From: JAUXFK01 sp034189035
Lineage (GTDB): Bacteria > Desulfobacterota > UBA8473
Direction: 5' to 3'
Assembly: GCA_034189035.1 (NCBI GenBank)
Contig: JAXHVA010000103.1
Coordinates: 1 to 14,653, forward strand
Length of the DNA: 14,653 bases
A program made the position numbers and the translations under genes. The notes below the pieces were generated by a model, which did not search any database, was not told where the DNA came from, and worked only from the letters and a program-made list of their open reading frames with translations. Below are positions 1-7,323 of the stretch, in pieces; position 1 is the first letter of the stretch, and every line of letters begins with the position of its first letter.

Positions 1-425
1 AGTATGTTCCTTATTGTATGAGAGGGGAACAGTATTATCAGTTCACTACCATAGATGATTTTACCACATAGCACTTTTCAGATATATATCCTGAAAAGAG
101 TTCAGTAACAGACTCATCAAAGAATCCCCCTTTCCTAGATGCCGTATCCAAACGGATGAAGGTACGGAATTTGTCAATATATATGTCTCAGACACTAAAA
201 ACATACTCAAAAAACCCAGAGTACACATACCGGATCAAATATGCGCTTTCCACAATATGCGTCATAAAATCATTCCACCAACTACACTACAAATCAATGG
301 CAAGGTTGAAAGAAGCCGCAGGAGAGATGAGTCAGATAGATAACTTCTCCGACTGGATCATTAAATACAATTGGAAAAGACCTCATGGAGGTATCAAGAT
401 ACAAACCCCAATACTAAAACTCTAA
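1..425 (+). pseudogene. Decayed integrase-core (IS481/IS3-like) transposase, C-terminal part
   Basis: Remnant of a DDE transposase whose 5' end lies outside the window. The pieces lie in two frames. The frame of position 3 reads YQFTTIDDFTT and then hits TAG at 69-71. The frame of position 149 reads IQTDEGTEF and later PPTTLQINGKVERS, the usual block around the second Asp and the NGKVER motif, and stops near 340. The first frame then resumes with NFSDWIIKYNWKRPHGG, the typical tail ending in a RPH motif, and stops at 423-425. One nonsense codon and at least two frameshifts therefore separate conserved blocks, so the copy cannot make an active enzyme. IS481 versus IS3 placement is from motif memory only. 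No terminal inverted repeats were identified. It is the only plus-strand coding trace in the window. Confidence 0.8.
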
Positions 426-632
426 AAAAGGCTCAACAACTATAATAACTCTCTCCCTGTGGTTATTGAAAAAATAGCCGCTTATTTTTTGCCAGGTGCT
501 TTCTGTTTGACATTTATTTATTTTGGTAACATTTTAGACTGATAAAAGACAAAGCACCAGCCAAGCTTTAACAGCAATTAAATCCGCACAGATGATCAAG
601 GGGTGATTCGCGCATAAGTCTACTTGATGCAA

Positions 633-667
633 AAAACCTCCCGTTCCACGAAACAACGGGAGGTTTT
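633..667 (-). terminator. Strong intrinsic terminator after the H-like gene
   Basis: Perfect 13-bp inverted repeat (AAAACCTCCCGTT and its complement) around a 9-nt loop. On the minus strand the second arm runs into six T residues, giving a classic Rho-independent terminator about 50 nt past the stop codon at 715-717. The flanking A-rich side could also stop plus-strand transcription from the transposase remnant. The rest of 426-714 shows no gene; it contains only a short AT hairpin at about 470-491. Confidence 0.88.
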
Positions 668-714
668 AAATATTTAATCTTTACAAATCAATCAATTTAC
701 TATAGTATCTCACA

Positions 715-1644
715 TCAGCTCTTAAGAAATATCTTTACAAACTTTGTCCAATCTTTCTCTTCTATCTCTTCGAAGATATCCTCTGTTGACACACCTCCGT
801 CAGCAGCAATACCTATTTTTTCATGAGCCATTGAAAAGAGTCTTTCCCTCTCCTCGCATATAAAATTTTTTACATCTTCGCCGAAGTATAACCCTTTCAG
901 GTTCTTACGCAAATTTGTTGGTTCTACTATAAATAACCAGCCATTTTCGTAAGGAGATGAATTCACAAGGTCGGGGCAATCCTGGAGTTGATGATTCACA
1001 TGCGATACAATACCATCAATCGGGGACATGACCTGAGCAATATCACTGTAACGGGTGATTTGAAATCCTACTTCACCTTGATTTAATTCCTGTCCAATAT
1101 TGGGTAGGTTAACTCTCGCATGTCTCCCTAGAATCTTCTGGCAAAAATCGTTAAACCCAATCCGCACTCGTCCACCGTATTCCGGTTTGACCCAAGTATG
1201 TCCTTCATGGTAATATATGTCTTCTGCCAATTCGAAGCCTCCCACATTGCTTTGGGCATATACTGGCAGCACCTCTGCTTGCAGCCGCTCTTGCATCATT
1301 TGGTCAAAAGAGCAGTTGCCACACTCATAAGCATTAGGACATATCTTACGGCTTACCTCCCCAGTAATCATATAACGGCATTTCCGTTTTAAAGCCGGAA
1401 GTTGCATCATCTTCTCTACCCAGGTCTCGTTGATCCTTTCCGGTTGGGCCTCAAGCGGTTTTACTGCTATTGCTTCCTTTTGTCTGGCAACCTTCACCTG
1501 CATTGCATGATCATAGATACATGTTGAACAATCATAGTTATTATCACAAAGCTTATAAGAAACGACCCCTGCCTCCATCCATATACATTTTTTCTTTCCT
1601 GGCGGTATAATCTTCATCGATTTTTTATTTCCAATACTTTCCAT
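715..1644 (-). CDS. Cys-rich glycine-cleavage-H-like protein lacking the lipoyl lysine
   Basis: A 309-residue soluble protein. Residues 19-50 and 88-119 are two copies of a module with cysteines spaced C-x12-C-x5-C-x2-C (C20, C33, C39, C42; C89, C102, C108, C111), which suggests a metal or Fe-S site. Residues about 137-245 match the H-protein/biotinyl-lipoyl fold (YYHEGHTWV, RIGFNDF, VMSPIDGIV, NGWLFIVEP). Real H proteins carry a lipoyl-lysine in an ESVKA-type turn. Here the aligned stretch is QITRYSDIAQVMSP and no lysine occurs between K170 and K247, so lipoylation on this hairpin looks impossible. The C-terminal tail (250-309) is acidic and mixed. The ATG is preceded by AGGAGG at 8-nt spacing. 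The gene has its own sigma-54-type promoter and a terminator, so it is probably monocistronic and controlled by the adjacent activator. It is unlikely to act in glycine cleavage; its true function is unknown. Confidence 0.85.
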   Translation of the reverse strand: MESIGNKKSMKIIPPGKKKCIWMEAGVVSYKLCDNNYDCSTCIYDHAMQVKVARQKEAIAVKPLEAQPERINETWVEKMMQLPALKRKCRYMITGEVSRKICPNAYECGNCSFDQMMQERLQAEVLPVYAQSNVGGFELAEDIYYHEGHTWVKPEYGGRVRIGFNDFCQKILGRHARVNLPNIGQELNQGEVGFQITRYSDIAQVMSPIDGIVSHVNHQLQDCPDLVNSSPYENGWLFIVEPTNLRKNLKGLYFGEDVKNFICEERERLFSMAHEKIGIAADGGVSTEDIFEEIEEKDWTKFVKIFLKS

Positions 1645-1706
1645 GTTTATTTCCTCCTCTATCTATACATTATTTCCTATTATGTTTTATTGTATTTCCT
1701 ATAATG

Positions 1707-1722
1707 AGCAAGGAGTATGCCA
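1707..1722 (-). promoter_or_regulatory. Sigma-54 (-24/-12) promoter for the H-like gene
   Basis: Read on the minus strand, the site is TGGCATACTCCTTGCT. It matches the TGGCAC-N5-TTGCW consensus at all defined positions but one, with GG and GC exactly spaced. The predicted transcription start is near 1696, giving a leader of about 50 nt before the ATG at 1644. An NtrC-type activator is encoded less than 1 kb upstream, and enhancer-like inverted repeats lie 100-240 bp upstream of the start. Confidence 0.8.
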
Positions 1723-1800
1723 ACAGGATATTACCTCAATAGGTACTTCTATAACTATTCGATTTTATTGAAACTGAATGTAAATAGAGGATGGAAATAA

Positions 1801-1815
1801 CGATGTAAAACATCG
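1801..1815. promoter_or_regulatory. Short palindrome upstream of the sigma-54 promoter
   Basis: CGATGT-AAA-ACATCG is a perfect 6-bp inverted repeat centred about 112 bp upstream of the predicted start. Its sequence differs from the TGYC-N9-GRCA sites nearby, so it may bind another protein or be incidental in this AT-rich stretch. Confidence 0.4.
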
Positions 1816-1825
1816 CATCATGTCT

Positions 1826-1842
1826 TGCCGAAAAAATCGACA
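1826..1842. promoter_or_regulatory. Enhancer-like site 1, TGCC-N9-GACA
   Basis: A 17-bp imperfect inverted repeat whose interior (CGAAAAAATCG) is almost identical to that of site 2, 79 bp further upstream. It is centred about 138 bp upstream of the predicted sigma-54 start, a normal distance for an NtrC-family activator site. Assignment to the adjacent regulator is inferred. Confidence 0.55.
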
Positions 1843-1898
1843 ATAAAATCATAAAAAACGACTTCTTTACATCAACTATTTGATTATATTATAACTTT

Positions 1899-1927
1899 AC
1901 ATTATGTCGAAAAAATAGACATAATGT
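1899..1927. promoter_or_regulatory. Enhancer-like site 2 within a perfect 10-bp inverted repeat
   Basis: ACATTATGTC and its exact complement flank a 9-nt A-rich spacer. The inner core (1905-1921) is TGTC-N9-GACA, the most symmetric copy of the motif shared by the three sites in this gap. It is a good candidate for the highest-affinity site of a dimeric Fis-type helix-turn-helix activator, centred about 217 bp upstream of the predicted start. Confidence 0.65.
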
Positions 1928-1941
1928 CTAATAATTAGGCA
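1925..1941. promoter_or_regulatory. Enhancer-like site 3, TGTC-N9-GGCA
   Basis: A third TGYC-N9-GRCA inverted repeat, 20 bp (about two helical turns) from site 2 and slightly overlapping its outer arm. Tandem helically phased sites are typical for oligomerising sigma-54 activators. It lies 22 bp beyond the archaemetzincin stop codon. Confidence 0.5.
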
Positions 1942-1962
1942 TGCAGAATGGACATGGATGAA

Positions 1963-2499
1963 TTATCTTTCGAGGTACCACTTGAAGAGTTCAAAACAGG
2001 TAGGGCAAAAGTCTGGGTTCTTAAAATCTGTATTCTCTATACTGGTAGATGAATACATGACACAATGTTTATATCTACAATGGGTAAGGCCCAGTGTATG
2101 GCCCAATTCGTGTATTGCTGTCTTTTCCGCCCGATCCAACAGTAAAGCCGGATTTGATTGTTGGTCATAAAATTCGGGGTATAGCCTATGTAAAGAGATG
2201 AGAGAGCACCTCCTTCCAATTTCTGCCAATCCATAAACATACTTGAGTATAGGTACGTATATATCCACTTGGGTAACAGCCAAGAGTCTTGTATCATCTT
2301 TACAGGATTTTATGAGCCTTTTCAAAATGACTCGAGAATCATACTGACATCTCTCCACATTATAGGCATGCTCGGGTACTTCCATTTCCTTAGAGATCTC
2401 GCAAATAAAACCAAATCGTGATGAGATTTGCTTTGCAATACTCTCAAGGATCCCTTTTTCCACGGGTCCGATAGAACAGATAGCAATACATCTCGACAA
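1963..2499 (-). CDS. amzA: Archaemetzincin-family zinc metalloprotease
   Basis: A 178-residue cytosolic protein with the diagnostic archaemetzincin signature. HELGHTLGLTH (H130, E131, H134, H140) supplies the catalytic zinc ligands and the base. C141, C146, M148, C165 and C168 give the CX4CXM...CXXC pattern that forms the second, structural zinc site in the family. Length matches bacterial and archaeal members, and no signal peptide is seen. The start is TTG at 2497-2499. An in-frame stop lies five codons upstream, so no longer start exists; a G-rich run about 15 nt upstream is the only SD candidate. It begins 7 bp after the response regulator stop, so it is almost certainly cotranscribed and translationally coupled. 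Family substrates are poorly known (aminopeptidase activity has been reported for some members), so a role in signalling or protein turnover here is speculation. Confidence 0.9.
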   Translation of the reverse strand: MSRCIAICSIGPVEKGILESIAKQISSRFGFICEISKEMEVPEHAYNVERCQYDSRVILKRLIKSCKDDTRLLAVTQVDIYVPILKYVYGLAEIGRRCSLISLHRLYPEFYDQQSNPALLLDRAEKTAIHELGHTLGLTHCRYKHCVMYSSTSIENTDFKNPDFCPTCFELFKWYLER

Positions 2500-2506
2500 A
2501 CCGGTT

Positions 2507-3865
2507 TTAGTCTACCCCCCTTCTTTTGATCTTATATTTTTCTATTTTATTATACAGAGTTTGCCTATCAATCTCGAGTTCGTAGGCTGCACGTGTAATG
2601 TTCCAATCGGTTTCCTCCAGGATTCTCTCTATATGAATCTTCTCCATACTCTTCAATGACTTGGGCAAGCCCTCTGTCTTCAATTCATGTTTTGAGAAGG
2701 GAAGGTCTTCCGAAATGATCTCTGTCCCCTTCCCTATCACTATGGCCCTTTCTATTACATTCTCCAATTCCCTGACATTACCAGGCCAATCATACGCCAT
2801 TAATAATTTCATGGCAGAAGGCGCTATCTTTACAGACTCCTTGTTCAATTCCAAACAATACCTATGTATAAATGTCTCTACCAGTAATGGAATATCCTCC
2901 TTACGATCTCTTAGCGGTGGGATATGGAGAGATATCACATTGAGACGATAATAGAGATCGTCGCGAAATCGCTTTTCCTCAATAGCCTTTTTCAGGTCCC
3001 GATTGGTCGCTGCCAGGATTCGTACGTCAACCTTTATCAGATCCTCACCACCAACTCGCATGAACTCCTTTTGTTGTAAAACCCTTAGGAGATCCACCTG
3101 GGTTTTGAGACTGATGTCCCCTATCTCATCGAGAAAAAGCGTACCTTTATCAGCCATCTCGAACCGTCCTCTTTTTGTGTGCTCTGCCCCTGTAAACGCA
3201 CCTTTTTCATAGCCAAACAACTCACTCTCAAGCAGGGAATCTGGCAGTGCCCCACAACTGACGGCAATAAAAGGCCTATAACAGCGCTGACTGTTCCCGT
3301 GGATTGCCTGAGCAACCAGTTCTTTGCCCGTACCGCTTTCACCTGTGATGAGCACTGTAGAATCGGTTGGTGCCACACGAGAAATCATATCAAAAATTCC
3401 CTGCATGACATCGCTCTTTCCGATGACTTCATCATACTCCGATCTCTCCTCGAGCTTTTGACGCAGCAAGACGTTCTCAAGGATCAACTCCTTATGCTCA
3501 ATGATCCTTTTGATCTGTATTTCTACTTCATCCGGGTCAAAGGGCTTTACCAGATAGTCAAATGCTCCTTCCTTTATTGCCTGAACCGCTGTTTCTATAG
3601 TTGCATAGGCCGTCATTATAATTATCTCAGCTTGTGTATCGATTTCCTCCCCTTTAAGTCTCATGAGGGTCTCAATGCCATCCATACCCGGCATCTTCAA
3701 ATCGAGCAAAATTACTTCCCAGTCCTTTTTAAGAGCCATTGCTATGGCATCTTCCCCACTTTCAGCCAAATTTACGTGATAGCCATCTTCCATCAACCAG
3801 TCTTTCAGACTTTCTCGAATGGCGGCTTCATCATCAATGATGAGAATACGCGGCTTTTTGGCCAT
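2507..3865 (-). CDS. NtrC-family sigma-54-dependent response regulator
   Basis: A 452-residue activator with three domains. The receiver (about 5-120) has the acidic pair D11/D12, phospho-acceptor D55 in LLDLKMP, T85 and K107. The AAA+ domain (about 145-385) has Walker A GESGTGKE at 175-182, the sigma-54-contacting GAFTGA loop at 222-227 and Walker B GTLFLDEIGD at 241-250. The C-terminal Fis-type helix-turn-helix is at about 418-446 (NITRAAYELEIDRQTLYNKI). All key residues are intact. The ATG has a GGGAG Shine-Dalgarno 7-8 nt upstream. The gene lies 82 bp after the kinase gene, its probable partner, and upstream of a gap with a sigma-54 promoter and repeated inverted repeats, its most likely target. 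The signal sensed is not evident. Confidence 0.95.
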   Translation of the reverse strand: MAKKPRILIIDDEAAIRESLKDWLMEDGYHVNLAESGEDAIAMALKKDWEVILLDLKMPGMDGIETLMRLKGEEIDTQAEIIIMTAYATIETAVQAIKEGAFDYLVKPFDPDEVEIQIKRIIEHKELILENVLLRQKLEERSEYDEVIGKSDVMQGIFDMISRVAPTDSTVLITGESGTGKELVAQAIHGNSQRCYRPFIAVSCGALPDSLLESELFGYEKGAFTGAEHTKRGRFEMADKGTLFLDEIGDISLKTQVDLLRVLQQKEFMRVGGEDLIKVDVRILAATNRDLKKAIEEKRFRDDLYYRLNVISLHIPPLRDRKEDIPLLVETFIHRYCLELNKESVKIAPSAMKLLMAYDWPGNVRELENVIERAIVIGKGTEIISEDLPFSKHELKTEGLPKSLKSMEKIHIERILEETDWNITRAAYELEIDRQTLYNKIEKYKIKRRGVD

Positions 3866-3947
3866 TATACACTCCCTTCATGGTTCATAACTTCAATAAA
3901 CCTACAAAAACAGAATGTTACCTATGCTTCAATCTCATTTATTTTTT

Positions 3948-5642
3948 TTAGTTTGATGATATTTCGCTTTGTGAGTCTGATATAGGAAGACAGATCGAAA
4001 AAGAGCTTCCCTTCCCAGGTTCACTTTTTACGTCTATTGAACCGCTATGTCTTGTGATAATGCCATACACTACAGAAAGCCCAAGTCCTACGCCTTTCGC
4101 ATCTTCCTTCGTTGTAAAAAAAGGTTCAAAGATATTCTTTAAATCTTCTTTAGAGATACCACATCCTGTGTCGGAGACAACAACATCCAGGAATCCATTC
4201 TTTTGAGAATGCTTAGCCTGAACAGTCAGGATGCCCCCTTTGCCCATGGCCTCCGAAGCATTGATCATAACGCCCAATAGGGCCTGCTGAATTTGTTTAA
4301 AATCACATCGTACTTCTGACAAATTTGCCTCTATCTCTTTGATGAGTTGGATTCCCTTCATCTCCAGATCGTGAGAGATTAGGATCAAGGCCCTGTCAAT
4401 AATCTCATCAATCCTGTTGTCCAAAATGGTCACTTTAGACTGGCGGGAAAAGGCCAAAAGATTCTTAACAATATCTCCACATCTCGATGTTTCCATCTCC
4501 ATAGTAGCCAAATACTTGGAGATATCTTCAAACTTCTCAGGGGTAAAGCGATCCCGATCCATGAGTTTGATCAGCAATTTGGTATAGGTGAGAACAGCAG
4601 CCAAGGGGTTATTGATCTCATGGGCAATAGTGGCTGCAAGTTTACCGAGCGAAGCGAGCTTTTCCGTTTGAATGATCTGTTCCTGGGCATCAGCTAGATT
4701 CTGATATGCCCTTCTAATATGCTCATAGAGGTTTGCATTATCAATAGCCATCCCTATCTGGTTGCCGATAGCCGTTAAAAACTCTATATAGTCTGGTGAG
4801 AAGGTGAGTTTTGAATGGCTGGACACACACATCACTCCCACTGTCTTCACTTTGGAGATGAGCGGTATGTAAACCGTTGACTGAAGTCCTTCTTTGTAAA
4901 GTGCATCCACATAGGGATCTCCTGAACGTTCAAAATTGTCTACAAGACTGATCTTGCATGTTTTTGCTGTCCGTCCCAGAAGTCCTTCACCAACTTTCCG
5001 TTTCTTTACATAGTCCCTATCTGCATATTTGGAAGCCAGCCCTCTATGGGCTACAAGATTAAGTTCATCTTCCTTATCATCCAGTAAATAAATCCTTAAA
5101 CTATCATGTTTGATAATCTCTATGATTTTTTCGACGGTGTAATTTAACACCTCAACCAGATCAATGCTTCTACTCACTGCCATGGATACGGCATTCATGG
5201 TAGCAAGCCTCGTATTTTGCATCTCAAGCTCCTGTTGTATTCCTTCTAATCTTGTAATGTCTCTAAGGATCACTACATAACCTGTAAATTCTCCGGTTTT
5301 GTCGCAAGTTAAATTGGAACTTATCAATGCAAAAAATTCTTGGCCTTTTTCTCTTCTTCTCAGCCGGGTCTCAAACTCTATGACATACCCTTCATGAAAA
5401 ACCTTTTCCTGACAAAGAGCCAGGTCTTTTTTATCTACAAAAAACTCGGCAAAAGATCTCAAAAAGCAGAGTTCCTCCTGGTTCTTATACCCTAATATCC
5501 TCACCCCTGCCCTATTGCTTTCTATAATCCTTCCATTTTTGTCAGTGAAAATAATCGCATCGCGAGAATGTTCAAATACTGTGCGGTATTTTTCTTCAGA
5601 ATTCTGTAAATCTTTTAAAAGCTTCTCTGTTATCTCGACCAT
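3948..5642 (-). CDS. Soluble PAS-GAF sensor histidine kinase
   Basis: A 564-residue kinase with no transmembrane segment, so it should sense a cytoplasmic signal. Order: short N-terminal helix; PAS domain (about 14-130, starting EKYRTVFEHSRDAIIF and ending with a PAC-like VVILRDIT); coiled linker (131-150); GAF domain (about 155-305); coiled coil (306-330); HisKA with H341 in ATIAHEINNPL; and an HATPase domain with N-box Asn461, G1 DTGCGI (491-496), F-box FEPFFTTK (505-512) and G2 GVGLGLSVVYG (517-527). This NtrB-like arrangement commonly pairs with NtrC-type regulators, and such a gene follows directly. A stop codon immediately precedes the ATG, so no upstream start exists; the SD is weak. 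The PAS and GAF domains show no obvious haem or Fe-S cysteine motif, so the ligand cannot be called. Confidence 0.93.
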   Translation of the reverse strand: MVEITEKLLKDLQNSEEKYRTVFEHSRDAIIFTDKNGRIIESNRAGVRILGYKNQEELCFLRSFAEFFVDKKDLALCQEKVFHEGYVIEFETRLRRREKGQEFFALISSNLTCDKTGEFTGYVVILRDITRLEGIQQELEMQNTRLATMNAVSMAVSRSIDLVEVLNYTVEKIIEIIKHDSLRIYLLDDKEDELNLVAHRGLASKYADRDYVKKRKVGEGLLGRTAKTCKISLVDNFERSGDPYVDALYKEGLQSTVYIPLISKVKTVGVMCVSSHSKLTFSPDYIEFLTAIGNQIGMAIDNANLYEHIRRAYQNLADAQEQIIQTEKLASLGKLAATIAHEINNPLAAVLTYTKLLIKLMDRDRFTPEKFEDISKYLATMEMETSRCGDIVKNLLAFSRQSKVTILDNRIDEIIDRALILISHDLEMKGIQLIKEIEANLSEVRCDFKQIQQALLGVMINASEAMGKGGILTVQAKHSQKNGFLDVVVSDTGCGISKEDLKNIFEPFFTTKEDAKGVGLGLSVVYGIITRHSGSIDVKSEPGKGSSFSICLPISDSQSEISSN

Positions 5643-6013
5643 TTATCCCGCAGGTTCTTCATTGTTATTAAATAGTTATGACCTTATATTCCCTTTCATC
5701 TGAATAAACAGGGCTATTGACTCTTTTAATTCGGCAATATTGATATAAAAATAGAAAAAATTGGCGAGTAAGGAGGTAGGAATTTTATTAATGTCGAAGA
5801 AGGCCTGCATATCTTTAGCCTGCTCACATCTAATCATAACCATCTACGGCCGATAGCTATTATCACCATTTAATTCGTCAATACAAGATGGAGAATCCTT
5901 TCATGGACGAACAAACTCGGTATTCTAAATCGTCAGGCCTTCTCTTTTTTATCGCTGTCTTCAAACACTTCCTAAAAAAACAGGATTGAGCTCTTCGAAA
6001 ATATCCGGTTCAC
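5643..6013. other. 371-bp intergenic region before the two-component genes
   Basis: This separates the Fe-S gene from the kinase gene and should hold the kinase promoter. I see no convincing terminator; the best candidate is a weak TCCT/AGGA stem around a T-run near 5970. A 10-bp inverted repeat (AGAAGGCCTG at 5798-5807, complement at 5934-5943) spans 126 bp, and an imperfect palindrome centred on CGGCCG lies at about 5846-5853. No good sigma-54 box or TGYC-N9-GRCA site was found. A possible 21-codon plus-strand ORF at 5791 is judged spurious. Confidence 0.5.
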
Positions 6014-7234
6014 CTAATCCAACACAATGGCATTGGCCAGTAAGGTCCAAAGGTGTATCGATTCAAATTCATAGTCATCCTTGTATTCTCTGGCAAGGTT
6101 ACCGATACCATCGAAACAGTTCACACATGGGGTACATACATAATTTGCACCAGACCGTTTGATCTGATCCACCTTTACCTTTCCATAATGGCTTCTTGCT
6201 CTCGCAAAACCGTTTATCAATGCACCACCACCACCTGAGCAACAGAAATTGTTCTCCCGGTTTGGTGTCATCTCCACAAAGTCATTCACTATATGTCTCA
6301 ATACAAATCTGGCATCATCTACAATAGAAGGAAACTCATCTATAAATGCCTTACGAACTACATTACACGGATCATGTAATGTAACAAGCTTCCCATCATT
6401 TCTTGAGGGATCGAGCTTGAACCGGCCTTCCCTGATCCACTCTGCATAAAGAGTAACAACGCTCTTTACATCAAAGTGATGTTCGATATTAAATCTTCTG
6501 AAACCCACCTGGGTTGCCCAAAGACCGTGGCCTCATTCTGTATAGGCCATAGTCTTGCAGCCCAACTCATGTACCCGATCGGCCTGTTTTCTGAGCGTAT
6601 ATTCCCAGGTATCAAAATCGCCTGTGAACATGGCGTAGTTTGTACCTTCCCACCACTGGGAGGATATAGTCCAGTCGGCCTTTGCTGCGTAAAATATCTT
6701 ATATATGGACTGCAGATCGCCCGGATAATACTGAGGTAGTTTCGAGTTAATCGTACAGAAAAATTCAGCCCCTTCCTTGTCGATAGGCAACTCGAACCCA
6801 GGGATATCATCCTCCAGTTCCTCAGCCATCCACTCAAATGTCTCTACACCATCTTCTATGGTAAGCCGCATATTGTTCCCCATCTCACGATGATTGTCAG
6901 CGGTCTTTTGAATCTCTCCTGGACACTTTTCTCTCGTACGGGAGGCTCGTGCATTGGTTATTATCTGGCCGAAATTGATACCCATTGGGCATTCCAATGT
7001 ACATCGCTGACAGTTCGTGCACTGCCACGGCCAATCCGAATCGATTACCTCCTGTTCCAAGCCCATTGCAACCATACGGATGAGCTTTCTAGGATCCATC
7101 CCCTCCCAGTCTGAAACAGGGCAACCCCCAGCGCACGTTCCACATGTCAGACATCGATCTAGTTTACTGAGGGGGGCAACTATCTCCTTAAGCTTAAGAT
7201 CCCTTCTATCCCTTTTTAATCTCACTTTCTCCAC
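6014..7234 (-). CDS. HdrD/DsrK-like Fe-S protein with in-frame UGA (probable selenocysteine)
   Basis: Read through one TGA at 6533-6535, this is a single 406-residue protein with residue 234 as selenocysteine. The N-terminal part is HdrC-like, with two [4Fe-4S] motifs (C28, C31, C34, C38; C72, C75, C78, C82). It is followed by two CCG-type halves. The first half has C160, C226 and the UGA in the context YTE-U-GHG, where DsrK/HdrD relatives have E-C-G-H. The second half is complete: HDPC (C290), CCSGGGG (C331, C332) and C370-x2-C373. The GTG start has AGGAGG at 7-nt spacing. Such proteins carry electrons or reduce disulfides; next to CODH/ACS it may link the C1 pathway to a thiol, ferredoxin or quinone pool. 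Alternatives are a pseudogene, a sequencing error, or two ORFs restarting at GTG 6508. The restart is disfavoured because that GTG has no SD and would leave each half without essential parts. Confidence 0.8.
6495..6523 (-). promoter_or_regulatory. Candidate bacterial SECIS hairpin downstream of the UGA
   Basis: In the mRNA, a perfect 5-bp stem AACCC/GGGUU closes a 4-nt AGGU loop at 6507-6510. The lower stem can extend through GU and AU pairs to about 6523/6495 with small bulges. The loop begins 23 nt after the UGA and has G at its second position. This fits the general bacterial SECIS description: a loop about 16-37 nt downstream with G among its first two bases. A competing fold pairs CCAC with GUGG nearer the UGA. 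No folding energy was computed. Confidence 0.55.
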
Positions 7235-7323
7235 TACTCACCTCCTGAAATACAAGACCTGCGAAGCCTAATTCACCTTTTAAATATCCACTATGAACGT
7301 TTATTCGCATATGAGCATTTCTT

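Noticed and set aside
474..489. Minus-strand TGGCA-N8-GC resembling a sigma-54 box
   Set aside because: Only the GG and GC doublets fit; the -12 element reads AAGCG rather than TTGCW, and it would transcribe into the dead transposase.
3179..3985. 268-codon plus-strand ORF
   Set aside because: It lies wholly antisense to the response regulator and the end of the kinase gene, both of which have complete family motifs. Its translation is Phe/Cys/Leu-rich with no recognisable domain.
5770..5856. 21-codon plus-strand ORF after an AAGGAGG sequence
   Set aside because: The spacing from AAGGAGG to ATG (about 14 nt) is too long, the peptide (MSKKACISLACSHLIITIYGR) shows no recognisable feature, and it opposes the direction of all neighbours.
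6014..6508. Separate 164-residue protein starting at GTG 6508
   Set aside because: It is in the same frame as the upstream part, has no Shine-Dalgarno, and contains only the second CCG half. Reading through the UGA as selenocysteine explains both parts better.
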